64,000 nucleotides of DNA from Mactromeris polynyma (GCA_032209605.1 JASFXZ010000002.1:55244431-55308430); one strand, 5' to 3'. Counted from the stretch's first letter, positions 37,024-49,411 are shown. Numbers and translations: made by a program. Notes: a model not told the origin generated them from the sequence alone.

Positions 37024-37700
37024 GTCCGAGCTGGCAACGTATGCGAGACTGTATAAACCACGGTTCGCCTTTAAAGACATGCTTGCATAAGTATGGCCCA
37101 ATGCTGTGCACAAATGCAAGACATAGAATTTCAAAAGTTTTACGTCTAAGCACTGACTTAATTGGATCCATTTTGGAAGAACGAAAAAACTTGAAAGCAT
37201 TTCACTTATTTCGAGATCCTCGAGCCATTATTAATTCTAGAATCAAAAGAAAAGGGTACAAGTCCCACGAGGTAATTCTTAACAACGCTGAAGGACTTTG
37301 TGACAAAATGCTATACGACATTCGCGAAGGGAAGAAACTCTTGCAAAAGTACCCGGATCGATTTAAATTCTTATTCTACGAAGACATGAATGAAGAACCC
37401 TTCGAAAAAGTAAAAGCCATCTATCGATTTGTTGGAATGAGTCTGGACGAGAAATTGTACTCAACCGTTAGGAGTTTACCGGTTTTCACGCCAAAGAAGC
37501 AACATAGTCAGAGAGAAAAAGATACAGCATTCTGGTGGAGAACGACGCTGGACTGGAAGATAGTTCAAGGAATGGACGATATATGTGCAGATCTTTATAT
37601 AGAATTAGGATATATTTCTATTAAAAACATTCATGACTTTAGAGATCTTTCAATAAGTAGTGTCAGTCTAAGAAAGGAATACTTGCTAGAAGTTGTGTAA
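37024..37700 (+). CDS. Carbohydrate 6-O-sulfotransferase-like protein, terminal exon (partial)
   Basis: This exon encodes about 225 residues ending in TAA. It contains LKAFHLFRDPRAIINSR, the 3'-phosphate-binding loop of Golgi carbohydrate sulfotransferases (RDPRA with a following serine). After it come FKFLFYEDM and IYRFVGMSL, and a C-terminal WWRTTLDW with a final GY segment. These match the CHST1/3/5-type Gal/GalNAc/GlcNAc 6-O-sulfotransferases, type II Golgi membrane enzymes that transfer sulfate from PAPS to glycans. The N-terminal cytoplasmic/transmembrane anchor and the 5'-PAPS loop are not in this exon and must be upstream. The exon start is set at the AAAG acceptor, where homology begins; the frame stays open further 5'. 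No frameshift is visible, so the exon may be functional. A MITE lies 70 bp after the stop. Confidence 0.85.
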
Positions 37701-37768
37701 TTTGTATAGATCCCTTAGTTATGTCACGAACATATAAACCGTGGTGTATAATTATGTCCGTGGTAATG

Positions 37769-37967
37769 TACAGTAAAACATCAATACCAAGACTACCCTT
37801 GGGACCCTTGAAAATCTGATCGTCTTATTGAAGTGGTCTCACTATTGATGTTGAAAAAAAAGCAAAACTGTGAAAATGAACTTCAAAATGGCGTCCTTAT
37901 GATTGAGGTTGTCTTATGATTGAGGTTGTCTTATTATTGAGGTGGTCTTTAAGTGAGGTTTACTGTA
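37769..37967 (-). mobile_element. MITE family A, copy 5
   Basis: TA-flanked inverted copy. It starts CAGTAAAACATCAATACCAA and ends GTGAGGTTTACTG, with a local duplication of TTATGATTGAGGTTGTC that makes it longer than other copies. Confidence 0.85.
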
Positions 37968-38204
37968 TGTGTATGGTGTTGTTGGTTTATTCAGTATGAA
38001 GTGGAGTGAATGTAAACGCTACTGTGGGTTGGATGTGCAAGTTGTTCTTCAGTACATCTTGTCTTTGGGACTGTGTTTTTGTCTTTGATGTTATATTCAG
38101 AAATATTTATCTATATCTTATTATTTAAGGATTATTTTGTGCTACATAATATACCTTGTCCATCCAAAAAAATATAGTCAAAGTGCTTAGCTTAATTCTA
38201 GTGT

Positions 38205-38445
38205 CGCCACTATTTGTAGGGACAGTCATTGCTGACTTATGAGACACATTCTTTCAGAGCATATTTTCTATCCCAATCCTGTCTTTGAATGCCAGGCACC
38301 AGACAGGTCGGCTAAGGGTAGCCATTATTTCACTAGCTGATAACTCACCCATCTGCGATGTTTAGGAACGGACCCAACCGGGATTTCATTCTTTGACCTG
38401 CCGCTCCCAATGGTGATGTCTTATTCTTTATGGGAGACACTAGAT
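38205..38445 (-). mobile_element. tRNA-derived SINE family 2, copy 2
   Basis: Aligns with 31220-31460 throughout: TGACTTATGAGACAC, AATGCCAGGCACC, AGGAACGGACCCAACCGGGA. The tRNA-like head is more decayed and the B box is mutated (GAATGAAATCC). Confidence 0.75.
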
Positions 38446-39540
38446 ACAAAAACGTGAACTTTGTCAGTTCACTGGCGACTAGCTAACAGAACAAAAAAGT
38501 ACACAGCATTTATCAAAGACCAGTATAAAGAAAATCACCATTCGTGACAAAATATTGCATTGTTAATCATAGTGACACATGGAATGGCTCTATAAAACCC
38601 AGAATGGTTCCAATGGAAATATGTTACCAAAACATGAAGAAACTATGGGACAGAGGATAAACTCGGTTTAGTTTCAACTTTTACAGTTAATTTCGAAGAT
38701 GAAACAAGCAATCATCACTTATAGATATCACTCATCCATTACGGCTTCCCGGGGATCTGAAAAAGTATCAGTACCTAGTATAGGGAGTCTGATATTTTCT
38801 CAGATGGGAAGTTCAACTCATCGATTACTTTGCCTCCGTAATTGACTCAGATATCACAGTTGTATGGACAACAGCGAACTTCATCAATTACAAAGTACCA
38901 CTAGCTATCACATGTTGATTTTTGTGATTCCAGAAATGTATAATTCGAATTGTCCGGAACACAACGCGTGCAACACTACTGAATCTCTCTGATAGCTGCA
39001 ATTGTATTTCATTGAACACTTTATCAAATCTGTATGAAAAGACCCAACAAGCAAGACAGGAATGACAAATGTAGTTACAAACAAATGTCAGATGTTCAAA
39101 TGCTTTGAAACTCAATTAAAATTTGAACGCAAATATTTTGCACAAACCAGACATTCTGCGGGAAAAGGACGGGCTCATATATCATTTATCATGTCCCATT
39201 ATTTTCATTGAGGAGGGAATGCATTTGTCATTTTCAAAGAGATTCGAGGAAATACTTTTGTGAAAAAAAACGAAGTATCGCAGAATAGCGTTGTTAAGTC
39301 TCTATTCTCTGCTATTAGCTCTGTTGAACATGAAGAAATATAGTTATTTTTTGCATGTTTTTCCAAATATTTGAAATTCATTTTTGTTAAACATCATACA
39401 CGTGACACGGCAATGTTGGAAACAATTCTTAAGGGAATTGTAAGTACAGGCGTTAAATCTGCTATCAAAAGATATTCCAGCGTGTCCTTGATTTCTAAAT
39501 TGTACAAATTACCGTACCTTAGTACTTATTAAATATTATA
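38446..39540. other. Unannotated stretch
   Basis: No feature seen; a 75-codon minus-strand frame at 38888-39115 is unrecognised. Confidence 0.35.
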
Positions 39541-39542
39541 TG

Positions 39543-39961
39543 TCACGTGATACTGTAAATGTATCCGGACATAAAGGCGCGTGTTCCAATATCTCTGTGC
39601 TTATTTGAGCGCCCCTGTACGATTTCCAACCTCCTTTATAGGCGACGTCACTTCCAGAAAACGTCACTTGTGACGTCACCATGTACTGACAGTAAGCAAT
39701 GTTTGCCCGATATGACAATATAAAAATGAAGCAACAATTTGATGTAAATATTGCTTCCTGTTTGCAAATAGTGTCATCATATTTTGCATTTTCTTGAATG
39801 ACGTCACTTACAGAATATGTTGTAAATCCAAAGGCAGCACTCATTTCTTGTTTTGGTTTTATTTCTCTGTTGACTAGGAATGTAAAACACTTAACACCTG
39901 ATGTCTCAACGTACAAAATGAACTCGAGATAAATGTTGCTTAAAGAAAATACTGTGACGTA
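39543..39961. promoter_or_regulatory. Cluster of CRE-like (TGACGTCA) sites
   Basis: Two perfect TGACGTCA palindromes occur at 39671-39678 and 39799-39806. Related sites are CGACGTCA at 39643, ACGTCACT at 39660 and TGACGTAA at 39954, plus an E-box CACGTG at 39543. The 8-bp palindrome is the consensus for CREB/ATF bZIP factors. A 126-codon unrecognised minus-strand frame (39536-39916) overlaps, so the cluster could also be incidental to another feature. No gene start is recognisable nearby. Confidence 0.3.
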
Positions 39962-40429
39962 ACAAACATGTGATAAAGATGCAGTTTATGGGTGTTTGAT
40001 TGTTTCAGTATGTATACGTCTTTCGTAATCTTCAAAATTTGATAGACCCGAATTCACTATTCTACATTAATTGAGTTATTACTAAACTTCATAAAATTAT
40101 AATTAATATTTTAAAAATCATATTAATCAATTCAACACATAGCAATAATGTTAATGACAAGGTCCGTGTATTATGGACAACAGAAGCTTGCAAACTGATC
40201 TTGCCGTTTCATGCATTTATAGTAGAATGACTTGTAATGACTATAGATTAACATTTGACTAGGTAAGATTTATAACAATGTTTTTAAACACAACATGAAG
40301 AATAAAGTAGAGCAATAATTAGATAAAAGAATTTCATGCCCAGTTATAAAAGGAAACAGTTTCAATAGCTGTGTAACTAAAAGATAATGATTAATAAACT
40401 TAAGGAGTTTTCTGACTAGAATATTACTT

Positions 40430-40820
40430 CAGTACTAAAAATGCGAGTTGACGTACCGAACCGAATATTCATACGACAGTACCGAACCGAACCGTGAGAA
40501 AAAAAAACGAAAATAATCGAACTTTGGTTAATCATTGCAGCCCAACTAGCTGGTGGCTCACCAACCGGCCAAGTCGGAACGCACCACGGCCATAATCCGA
40601 ACATTCAACATTCCTTTCCTATCGTTGGTACGCAACTAGCTTGAAATAACCATGCAATCATTATTCAAGGCGTTTTCATTCAGGTTTTTTACTGTGCAGA
40701 GATAAAGAATTGAAAAATGAAAATCAAAGACACGACGATGTATAGACTGACATAATATCGAGTATCGATATGATTTCAAACATCGGTATGTACTGATAAA
40801 CTGATATATCGGACAAGCCC
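40430..40820. repeat. Decayed mobile-element fragments, including a SINE 2 piece
   Basis: GGTGGCTCACCAACCGGCCA at about 40552 followed by GTCGGAACG resembles the middle of SINE family 2. Upstream, TACCGAACCGAACCGTGAG, and downstream, GATATATCGGACAAGCCCTA, resemble ends of hAT-type elements I have seen in animals. No complete element can be outlined. Confidence 0.4.
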
Positions 40821-41139
40821 TAAGCTCTGCTACTGCTGCAATAGGAACGCACTAAAACGGTCGACAATTCTTTCTTTGTCGGACAGATATTTAATTGGAT
40901 ATGGTTGCTCAGTGATTGATTTAGAGTTAATCACCAGTCTAGACAAAGCATTACAAAGACATTTATTCAACTTCATCACAGTTAATGCCTAATTCATCAC
41001 ATGCAGGTAGTTTAATGGGTAGTTTAATGGAAGAGGATGTCTAAAGACTTCCTCTTGACATTCCGATTGACAAAATACTACGCGATGACAATTTTGATTG
41101 AATAATTTAGAAAACCTGTAACTCCGCCCCCCCCCCCAC

Positions 41140-41233
41140 TAGAGCAGCACCCTTTGAAGGATGAAATAGGGCTCTTGTGAAGAGGTTGTGCTTCTAAAGA
41201 GGTTATTGGTCAATAGAGGGCTGCACTGGAGAG
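41140..41233 (-). mobile_element. MITE family E, copy 2 (partial)
   Basis: The inverted sequence begins CAGTGCAGCCCTCTATTG and contains ACAACCTCTTCACAAG and CAAAGGGTGCTGCTC, matching family E copy 1. The other end is lost next to an 11-C run at 41127-41137. Confidence 0.5.
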
Positions 41234-41639
41234 TTGTATCGTAAATTCGAATCTTGATACTGATCTTGATACAAGGTTAACACAACCATTTATTTAATTG
41301 TAAGAACACGGGATGTCTAAGAACCGTTCATCCGGTCCATCCCGTTCGTCAATTGAATATTTAAATGTTATAGAAATTTAAACATGAACAATGTCTTTCT
41401 GATAATTCCTAAAACGCTAGCAGGATGCAAAATGGATAACAATAATCCAGTGATTTGTTTCAAATGTCAAATAACTATCGGCTGGAATTTATTATGCATT
41501 TGAAAATGGTCTCTATTGGTTACAATTAAATACCTGGACGATTTGCATTTTCCGAAGGTCATGTGTTCTCCCTACAGAATATTCTTCTTAGTTGTGTCCT
41601 ATGGTAATTTCATTTCTTTCATTCTCAACTGTTAAAACA
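41234..41639. other. Unannotated stretch
   Basis: No feature seen. Confidence 0.3.
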
Positions 41640-41824
41640 TACAATAAAACCTCACTTACAGACCACCTCAATGATAAGACCACCTAAATATTAGGAACAC
41701 AATTTTCAAGTCCATTTTCACTGTTTTGCTCTTTATTCACCCTACTGAATATTAAGACAAACTCAATATTAAGACCAATTTTCAAGGGTCCCAATGTTGG
41801 TCTTATTATCGAGGTTTTACTGTA
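41640..41824 (+). mobile_element. MITE family A, copy 6
   Basis: TA-flanked, starting CAATAAAACCTCACTTACAG and ending GAGGTTTTACTG. The full central block is present. Confidence 0.88.
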
Positions 41825-44800
41825 CTTTTAAGACTCATTTGCATGAAATAACTTTTTAAAACAGTGAAATAAGTGCATAGTTTTAGAAAATTAGTGTTAA
41901 TATATATTTTATTTCATTTTAAATTGAAATTAATCATTTGAAGGGCGACTGAAAGTTTAATCAAATGATTGACTTTGCAGTTCCTACCTTAACTAGAAAT
42001 AGGACTAAGGTGGCGTTCCAGCTTGCGCGCTAAAATCAGCACCAGTGTGGAAAAACTACAAAATCAAATTAGGTTGCTCATACGATGTGGTGTAGTGTCG
42101 TATAAAATATTCATATAATAATGCAAAACATCCAACAACTGCCTTCAGCGCATAAAACTCACATGCAGAGACATACCGTCAATAAATTCAAATTTTACAA
42201 CTTGCAAGCATTTAGTTAATTGAATTCGACTAGACGTGGTAACATATATGGTTACATTTTACTTTGCACACTTTTTAAATGACTCATTGATGTATAGTCA
42301 ATCTCGCGTACGTAGATTATTGTTCATACAAATGTTATTATTCATATATCTTGGTTAATTACGAAACCTATGTTTGTGGTTATATCGCATTTAATTTTAA
42401 TTCATCATAATAATAATTTTAATATTTTTGTTTGTATATAATTATTTTATTTATTAAAGTCTCATCTTTGTACAAAACATAGATATACATATAGTAAAGA
42501 CAATAAAGAATATAAAACATTGCACAAAGCCATTCAAATAAGAATTATACGAGACTATACAAGTATATACCTCATACATAAAATTATACAAAATGTATAC
42601 CATAATATTATAAGATTACCGTGTAGCCAAACTATTAACATTAATATTTAATTAAAACTATAATAGTGTGACTTAAAAGGAAACATTCACATAAAAACAT
42701 AAGAATGAATATCTATCAGTTTTGTAAAAATGTAAAATGTTCTAATTTTAAAATACAATCTGTCGTATATGTTTAATGTAATTATATACATTGGAGATGC
42801 ATTGTCTTCTTGTTTAGTGCAAGAACACATGAGAATGGTGCAAAATATTTAATCGCGCTTAACTTGTCAACTTCAAAATAAAAGTGAAAAAGTAAAATTA
42901 ATTTGCTGCTAAATAAAGAAATAAAATTATAAACTCATCGATGAATGAATTTATATAACCTAATATTCTATCTCATCGAACCTATTACTTAATGAAAATT
43001 TTCAATAATTGTCAACAACGGTTCTTTGCCCGAGATTTATTCAAGGTTTCTATACACATCCTGCTTTGCACGCGCCGGACAAATAAACACGACATGTTAA
43101 TGCACATCCTGATAATAGTACCGTACCACACATCTAACCGGGTCGTGTGTGAATGCATGTAGTATTTATGTGACAGATGTATGAGGAACGGAAAGAAAGG
43201 GAAATTAGACAATCTGATCAAATGTTGCTGTCATAGTAACTTGTAGTAGCAACAAAGGAATAACTCTAGAGATTGGAGCAATAATCAACACGTTTCCGGA
43301 CACTGTTTGCATTCATACTAACACAACAACAAAACCCCCTTTATCAAAATATCAATAAATTGAATGAAGTATCAGGAAATACCGCCACTGAATGAAAACG
43401 GAAAACAAATTAACATTCCAGTACAGACAATTTGATGAAAAGAAAACACACGGAGCCATTAATGAGAACGACGAATGTCCTCTGGTGTGACGCTTTATCG
43501 AAATGTTGTAAAGTAACGACATTTTCAATTCCATGATGATTGATTCTCGGACAACTTCTGACAAATGCGCACGAACATCGTATTTATTTAATAAACCAAT
43601 GCATTGAAGTAAAACATGGAAACACGCATCAACATTTCGTTCTAAAAGATCAGTTGTATTCAATCAAACATTTAGAAGGGATAGTGTTATTCCGTTACTG
43701 ATATAAACTGTCGAATTTTTTATGCAACACCTTTTATTTTCTTATGCATTTAATTATAAATCATACGTAGTTGAACAAATATTCCCCTCTATTTAACATA
43801 TGAATACATATCGTCTTCACTGACAATACTCGGATCACTCTTCTATATAATGGCCACACTACGTTTTTGTTATGTATTAATTTGAAATAATTATTTAAAA
43901 GCAGATTTGTCTACAATCATGTGTGATTGTAAGGTTTCAAAAGATTACGGTACGTTTTAGAGATGTGAGACAAATTTAATTTATTTATTTTACAATGTAT
44001 TTATGTTGGGTACTTTAAGACGACACGCAATGACCACTTTAATTAGAGCATACACTCCCATGATACCAGCATACAGTCACCAATTATTACAGAAAAAATC
44101 AGGTTGAAAACCACTGTTAAAATTAGTATTGTTATCCTGAGCATTGTATTAACTATCAACCCACCTTTTGTCTAGTTATTTAATTTCTTTTTACATATTA
44201 CCATTATTTAAGGTGAACAATGGTCGTTGCTTTGTACTGATTAGTTGCTGTCGAAAGTACAATAAGTAAATATATTCATTCAGGTATTTAATGTTTTTTA
44301 CATTTGTATTCTTTCTATTTAAAATCAACACACATTAGTTGAAGTACATTCCGCCGTATTAACAGTACACTTGCATATAATACTGCCCGGTAGGTAGGCT
44401 TTGAAACTGTACCTAACGCTAAACATACACCCAATTTGGTATGACCCAAGTAATTCTAATATATTATGAGTGTGTATACTGCTTGAAATATATTTCATTA
44501 CATCAGTGAAAGTAACTGTATTTCAATGGTATGCATAATGTGCAGACAAGCATACACGCTTTTTCTTTAACAACTTGCATAAGTCATGCGTAAAATTACA
44601 TGCGGATTTGATTATTTAAATCAGATTATAATAATCCATGTTTGAAGTGTTGTGGAGAACAGTTATGATTTATGAATATGTAGATGTTTCAACTCGTTTA
44701 AAATACGAATAACTGATACACAACTATGTGGTTGTTACTTCAAATCTGCCCGTTCGGCCTTTGCTTTCACCGTATCGACTTGACCTTGATTTGACATTGC

Positions 44801-46068
44801 CGTACAATGTGTTCTGTTCTGCACACCGTTGTTGAAAATCATTCCAGGTTATAAGATACGGAACGAAAGCTTTTGCAACAGATGGACCGCCCAACATACA
44901 GACCGATGGACAACGGACCTATACAATATGTATCCCATATGGTTGTGAAAACAGTCTAACATTATCTGACATTAACATCAGTAAACGTGCATGCAATACT
45001 AACATTGATGTATTTGTAATACACATAAGACCAACTTTACTCGTCGTTTACTTCTTAATAAGATACTTGGAGTACATGAAGCACATGAAGTGTGTAATTT
45101 TATCTAATTAAGATAATTTGTTGCTAAACGTAAAACCCAGCAAAAGTGAAAACATCACAAATTTTAGAGTGTTTTATACGTTCACACGCACGTTTGGTCA
45201 TTGACGCCTGAAATGTCTCCCTGACGACCACTGGAGAATAGGAAAATCAGATTAGCAACATAACAAGCTTGACAGTCACTCAATAACACTTGTCACAATA
45301 GCAGACGAAACTGAAAACACACTCGATTGTTATCGTTTGATATAAGACGCAGACAGGATATCATGATATTAACAACGTGGGTCAATACCAGTTTCGTGTA
45401 ACACTGGTTATATATTATTATTATGAAAAATTTAGTGTGTACAATATTAGAGACACGACCGCGACATACCAAGATATCCAGCTATGGAAGGTTTTATTTT
45501 TGCAACATTTTCTGTCCTGAGGCTATTTCTTTAAAACAGCAAAACGTGTTTGAACCTTTAATATTTTATTTTGAAAAGTTAACTATTTCATACATTTATG
45601 GACACTTTTTCTGGTTCTAAATAGACTTACCCCTTCAGATATACTTTATTCCATCACCAATTAGTCAATATATTTTTCTTAGAAAATTTGTATTAAACAA
45701 AATCAAATGAGGTGTGCTGAAGTCACGAGTCACATGATTTCTTTAAACTTTCCTACAGCATAATTATACATAAGATTTGCTATACTCGACCTTTTGTACT
45801 TATTTTACCTCCATTCCTTTATGTAACGTTTAAGGAAATTAATTCAGTAAAAGTGTTACTTAACACAAATATAAGATGTGAATGACCTCCCCTTTCAAGG
45901 CAGCAGCACAGAAAACAAAATACCGGCTGATTTCAACATATGTTAATGACATATAACTCTAGGGTAGGTACGTACATTTAAACTCAGTTCCTTGGTGTAA
46001 CCATTGGTATTATCATAAGTGCAGGCGATGTGTATATGTTTACTGTCCGGATTTATAGTTTTTTGAAA
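41825..46068. other. Unannotated AT-rich stretch
   Basis: 4.2 kb without a supportable gene. A short hairpin (AATCATTTGA/TCAAATGATT) lies near 41932-41976. A segment at about 44750-44940 (TGACCTTGATTTGACATTG followed by CAGACCGATGGACAACGG) resembles a common molluscan dispersed repeat, from memory only. Minus-strand frames at 43012-43221 and 43352-43663 are unrecognised. Confidence 0.4.
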
Positions 46069-46472
46069 TGAGAAGATGACAATGTGTTCTGGTAGAACCA
46101 TGTGAGAGGAACATGAGAAGATGACAATGTGTTCTGCTAGAACCATGTGAGAGGAACATGAGAAGATGACAATGTGTTCTGCTAGAACCATGTGAGAGGA
46201 ACATGAGAAGATGACAATGTGTTCTGCTAGAACCACGTGAGAGGAACATGAGAAGATGACAATGTGTTCTGCTAGAACCATGTGAGAGGAACATGAGAAG
46301 ATGACAATGTGTTCTGCTAGAACCATGTGAGAGGAACATGAGAAGATGACAATGTGTTCTGCTAGAACCATGTGAGAGGAACATGAGAAGATGACAATGT
46401 GTTCTGGTAGAACCATGTGAGAGGAACATGAGAAGATGCCAATGTGTTCTGCTAGAACCATGTGAAGGAACA
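46069..46472 (-). repeat. 45-bp minisatellite, about nine copies
   Basis: Units contain GAGAAGATGACAATGTGTTC, TGCTAGAACCATGTGAG and AGGAACAT. They are almost identical; single-base differences include GGTAG for GCTAG in the first and eighth units. The period is a multiple of three, so 15-residue repeats appear in two minus-strand frames (176 and 149 codons), which I treat as artefacts. Confidence 0.96.
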
Positions 46473-47914
46473 AAGAAATTAGAGGTCAACTAGGTTGAAT
46501 TACTTCCATGCAGTAACATTCTTTGAAGTTATGGGGATTTTGATCACAGCAGGGATAAATTGCTACATAAAGGAAAATAACAACTGTTTATTGATATCAC
46601 TATAGAAGAAAACAGGCTTTTGTGTTTTAACTTATATAATTAAAGATACGTATAAAAATCGTATGACAGGAGAACATACTCCTTTTGGTTTGGATCATGA
46701 AAACAATTATCAGGATAGATTTGTTACATCAAAGAACGAAAATATGTTACATATTGGATTAATAATGCCTATTTCGGCTTGCATTAACATTCGATTAATA
46801 CTTATCAATAAAAATGTTTACACATGTTTATTTCGCATTCTGAGGTACACTCCTTTAGCATCGGGCGCTTATTCCGATACCTTCATAATCACCCTCTGCT
46901 TTATAACTCCCGCACAGCTGATATTTTCAATATTTAGATAGGCGTTTTAATGTTCTAAAAGTAGTACAGGAAACATGTGTAAATAAAGCTTATGCGAGTG
47001 TGCATTGAATAGACAGCTTTCACTGTCATAGAAAAGGCGCTGTGATTATGGAAATTGCTAGAAAAACTAAATAAATCGAACGTAAGTGACTATCGTTTCT
47101 TCGGCATGCCAAAATTATTCCGATGTCTTTAAATGTGTTGTTAAGGTCATTTAAACAGCTGTCGGTGCGGAATCTGTTTAAAATGCGTCATATTGTTACT
47201 CAAATTCGCCACGCTATTCGTAATACGTATCAGTACAATGCTCGGTGAAGGAACGAATCACTGTCTTCTGTAATTCTAAATGACATAAAATAAAACCGAT
47301 TAGCTAGATAGACAAAATTTCCCTCGACACGAAAGGCTAAACATTGTGTACACATTTGATTGGTTTTAACACTGGAAAATACCCATATATAGTAAACTCA
47401 GTAGTCACGTGATCGTGCCGACCAATGAGTATCAAGAACGAACGGAGATTTCGTCTACTGCGACTAGATCATTGGTTATATCAGAAAGGTTAAAAAGGTC
47501 AAATAACAAAACATACTGGGTAATACAACAGCGTGTGAATGTAACAGTAGTGGAATAATCAAAGCGCTGTGTGGGAGCGTAATTCTGAGGCTGCTCGTTT
47601 CTTCGTGCTAGATCATACACATTGTGTGTGTAGTTATGCACGTAATGGTTAATTGATTTTAATGATAACTTTAACTTCCTTCTTGATAAATTGATGTGTA
47701 TGTGTTGGAATTATATGACCATGTAGCGATTAAAATCGCTGCATGGTTATTATTTCTATTTATGTTATAGATGTATATTAAATTTCCAGTTCCCCATGTG
47801 CAATTATTTCACTTGATATAGGATTCATGTTATTTTTCTCCCACCATATTCGGCCTATTGTTGCTTACTGTCTTTACTTGTCCTGTGATGTATTATATCC
47901 ATTAAATCCCCCCT
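46473..47914. other. Unannotated stretch with a short near-palindrome
   Basis: No gene supported. At 47715-47750 the arms ATGACCATGTAGCGATTA and ATAACCATGCAGCGATTT form a hairpin with almost no loop. Confidence 0.4.
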
Positions 47915-48112
47915 GTTCGTCCCCATAAATTCTCCTAAGTTGTCCTTTATGGTCGGCTAGGCCATTCCTTGCGCCCCTGTTCCCTTGCGTAAATACCCTT
48001 GCACCTCCTCAAGTGCCTGAAGTTTTATGGACTGTTGTTTTCCCGGAGGTCTGTGAGAATGGCATCGTCTTATGTATGTGGCACTACCTGTAGAAACATA
48101 TTCTCTCTAGAA
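47915..48112 (+). mobile_element. Dispersed element G, copy 2 (unexpanded)
   Basis: Contains GGCCATTCCTTGCGCCCCTG, GGACTGTTGTTTTCCCGGAG, GGCATCGTCTTATGTATGTG and TATTCTCTCTAG. It is the best single-copy counterpart of copy 1 and has no array. Confidence 0.75.
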
Positions 48113-48351
48113 CTGATAAAGGGAATAATAAATGAGGTTTCCGTTGTTTATATTAATGACCAACTGATTTCAGAGGTTGTTGTGTTCCCATTATGTAAAC
48201 CTGCATGCTAGCATGGGATCACTGTCCATATCTAAAATTAAATAATAGCCAGTATTGCTTTATGAAGACACTATTATGTATACTTGTGTTATTATTTGTT
48301 TTACTGTACCAATAAACATTTACTTAGTATTTTAAGGATAAAGGCAACAAT

Positions 48352-49411
48352 ATGACCTTCATTGAAGACAGGAATAAGATGATAATTTCCCAAGTCAAAC
48401 AAACTTGTAATACACTCACAAATGCTACAGGAAGAAGACACAATTCTCAACCGATTGTAAGAGCAATCATGAATCCAAATCACGACATTACGTGGTGTCG
48501 TGTAAACAAGGCTGCTTTCAACGTATACACTTGAAATGTTGCAAACAATATTCAACTGCTCACCAGATCGAATAACGGCCATAGCCAGGGAAGTACACGT
48601 CTTACCATACACGGAAAAGAGACAAATAAAAGGAAAAAATCTTACAAATTTACATTTGTTCGAGAACCATTCGGACGATTGTTTTCAGCATACAGCAATA
48701 ACTTTTACTTCCCCCAAAGTCGTGAAAATGTATCGTAAGAGGCCATCAAGGGATAGCTTATGGTCATAATATAACATTTTACGAAATGATAAAGTTCACC
48801 GTAGAAGAATATGAAGCTGGACGTAACCTTGATGAACATTTAAGACCAATGAATGAGCACTGTTATCCGTGTGATTACCAATACGACTTCATTGGTAAAC
48901 TTGAGACAATGGTGTCAGATTGGACTTACTTAATTAATGAGTGGTCTAGAACGAAACAGATAAATGTTCCAAAAGGAGCTGTTGAAAAGCAACCATTAAG
49001 TGTTAATGAAACTAATCACATGCTCGAAACATTCGTTGTAATCAAAGACTCAACAATATCAAGATATAAGCTCTATCTACGAGCGTGGTCGCATTACAAA
49101 ATGTTGGGGCATATTTACAAACACTTCGATATGCCTTTTGGGGAAAACAGTGAAATAAAGTTTAAAGATTTTCGAAATGCACTTGAAGAAGCGGCGAAGA
49201 AATCTAAACCATATGCTGAAGAAACTAAAAGACAAAAAAAACAGAAGCTCTGAAACAGGCGTATGCGTCAGTGCCTTTAGAGTTACTGGAAAGATTAAGA
49301 ACAGTTGTCGCCCTTGATTGTATGTTGTACGGTTACGACAATAAGCCAGATTGGGTTTTTGACCGTAAAGATGTACGAGCGGATTTCAATTATTTCAAAG
49401 GACTTGAATAA
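48352..49411 (+). pseudogene. Sulfotransfer_2-family carbohydrate sulfotransferase, disrupted
   Basis: An intronless reading path spread over several frames covers most of a CHST10/11-type sulfotransferase domain. TWCRVNKAAFNVYT corresponds to the 5'-PAPS loop (usually C-x-V-x-K-x-A). FTFVREPFGRLFSAY is the 3'-PAPS loop. FYEMIKFTVEEY, NEHCYPCDYQYDFIGKLETM and a C-terminal VPLELLERLRTVVALDC then LFGYD-like LYGYDNKPDWVF follow in family order. Disruptions are a TGA at 48532-48534 where a tryptophan is expected, frame changes at about 48715 and 48758, and one at an 8-A run (49234-49241). The conserved first-loop residues are also altered. Family members are Golgi enzymes sulfating chondroitin, dermatan or HNK-1 glycans. 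The single-exon form fits either a retrocopy or a decayed single-exon gene; assembly indels could explain some but not all breaks. Confidence 0.85.

Noticed and set aside
39536..39916. 126-codon minus-strand ORF as a gene
   Set aside because: No recognisable domain, signal peptide or splice structure. Kept only as context for the CRE-like cluster.
42400..42900. Third LINE 3' UTR relic
   Set aside because: Composition resembles the LINE 3' UTR, but no aligned coding motif could be found.
43352..43663. 103-codon minus-strand ORF
   Set aside because: No domain or splice context; compatible with chance.
45943..46489. Minus-strand ORFs of 149 and 176 codons
   Set aside because: Two frames of the same 45-bp array; flanking codons show no domain.
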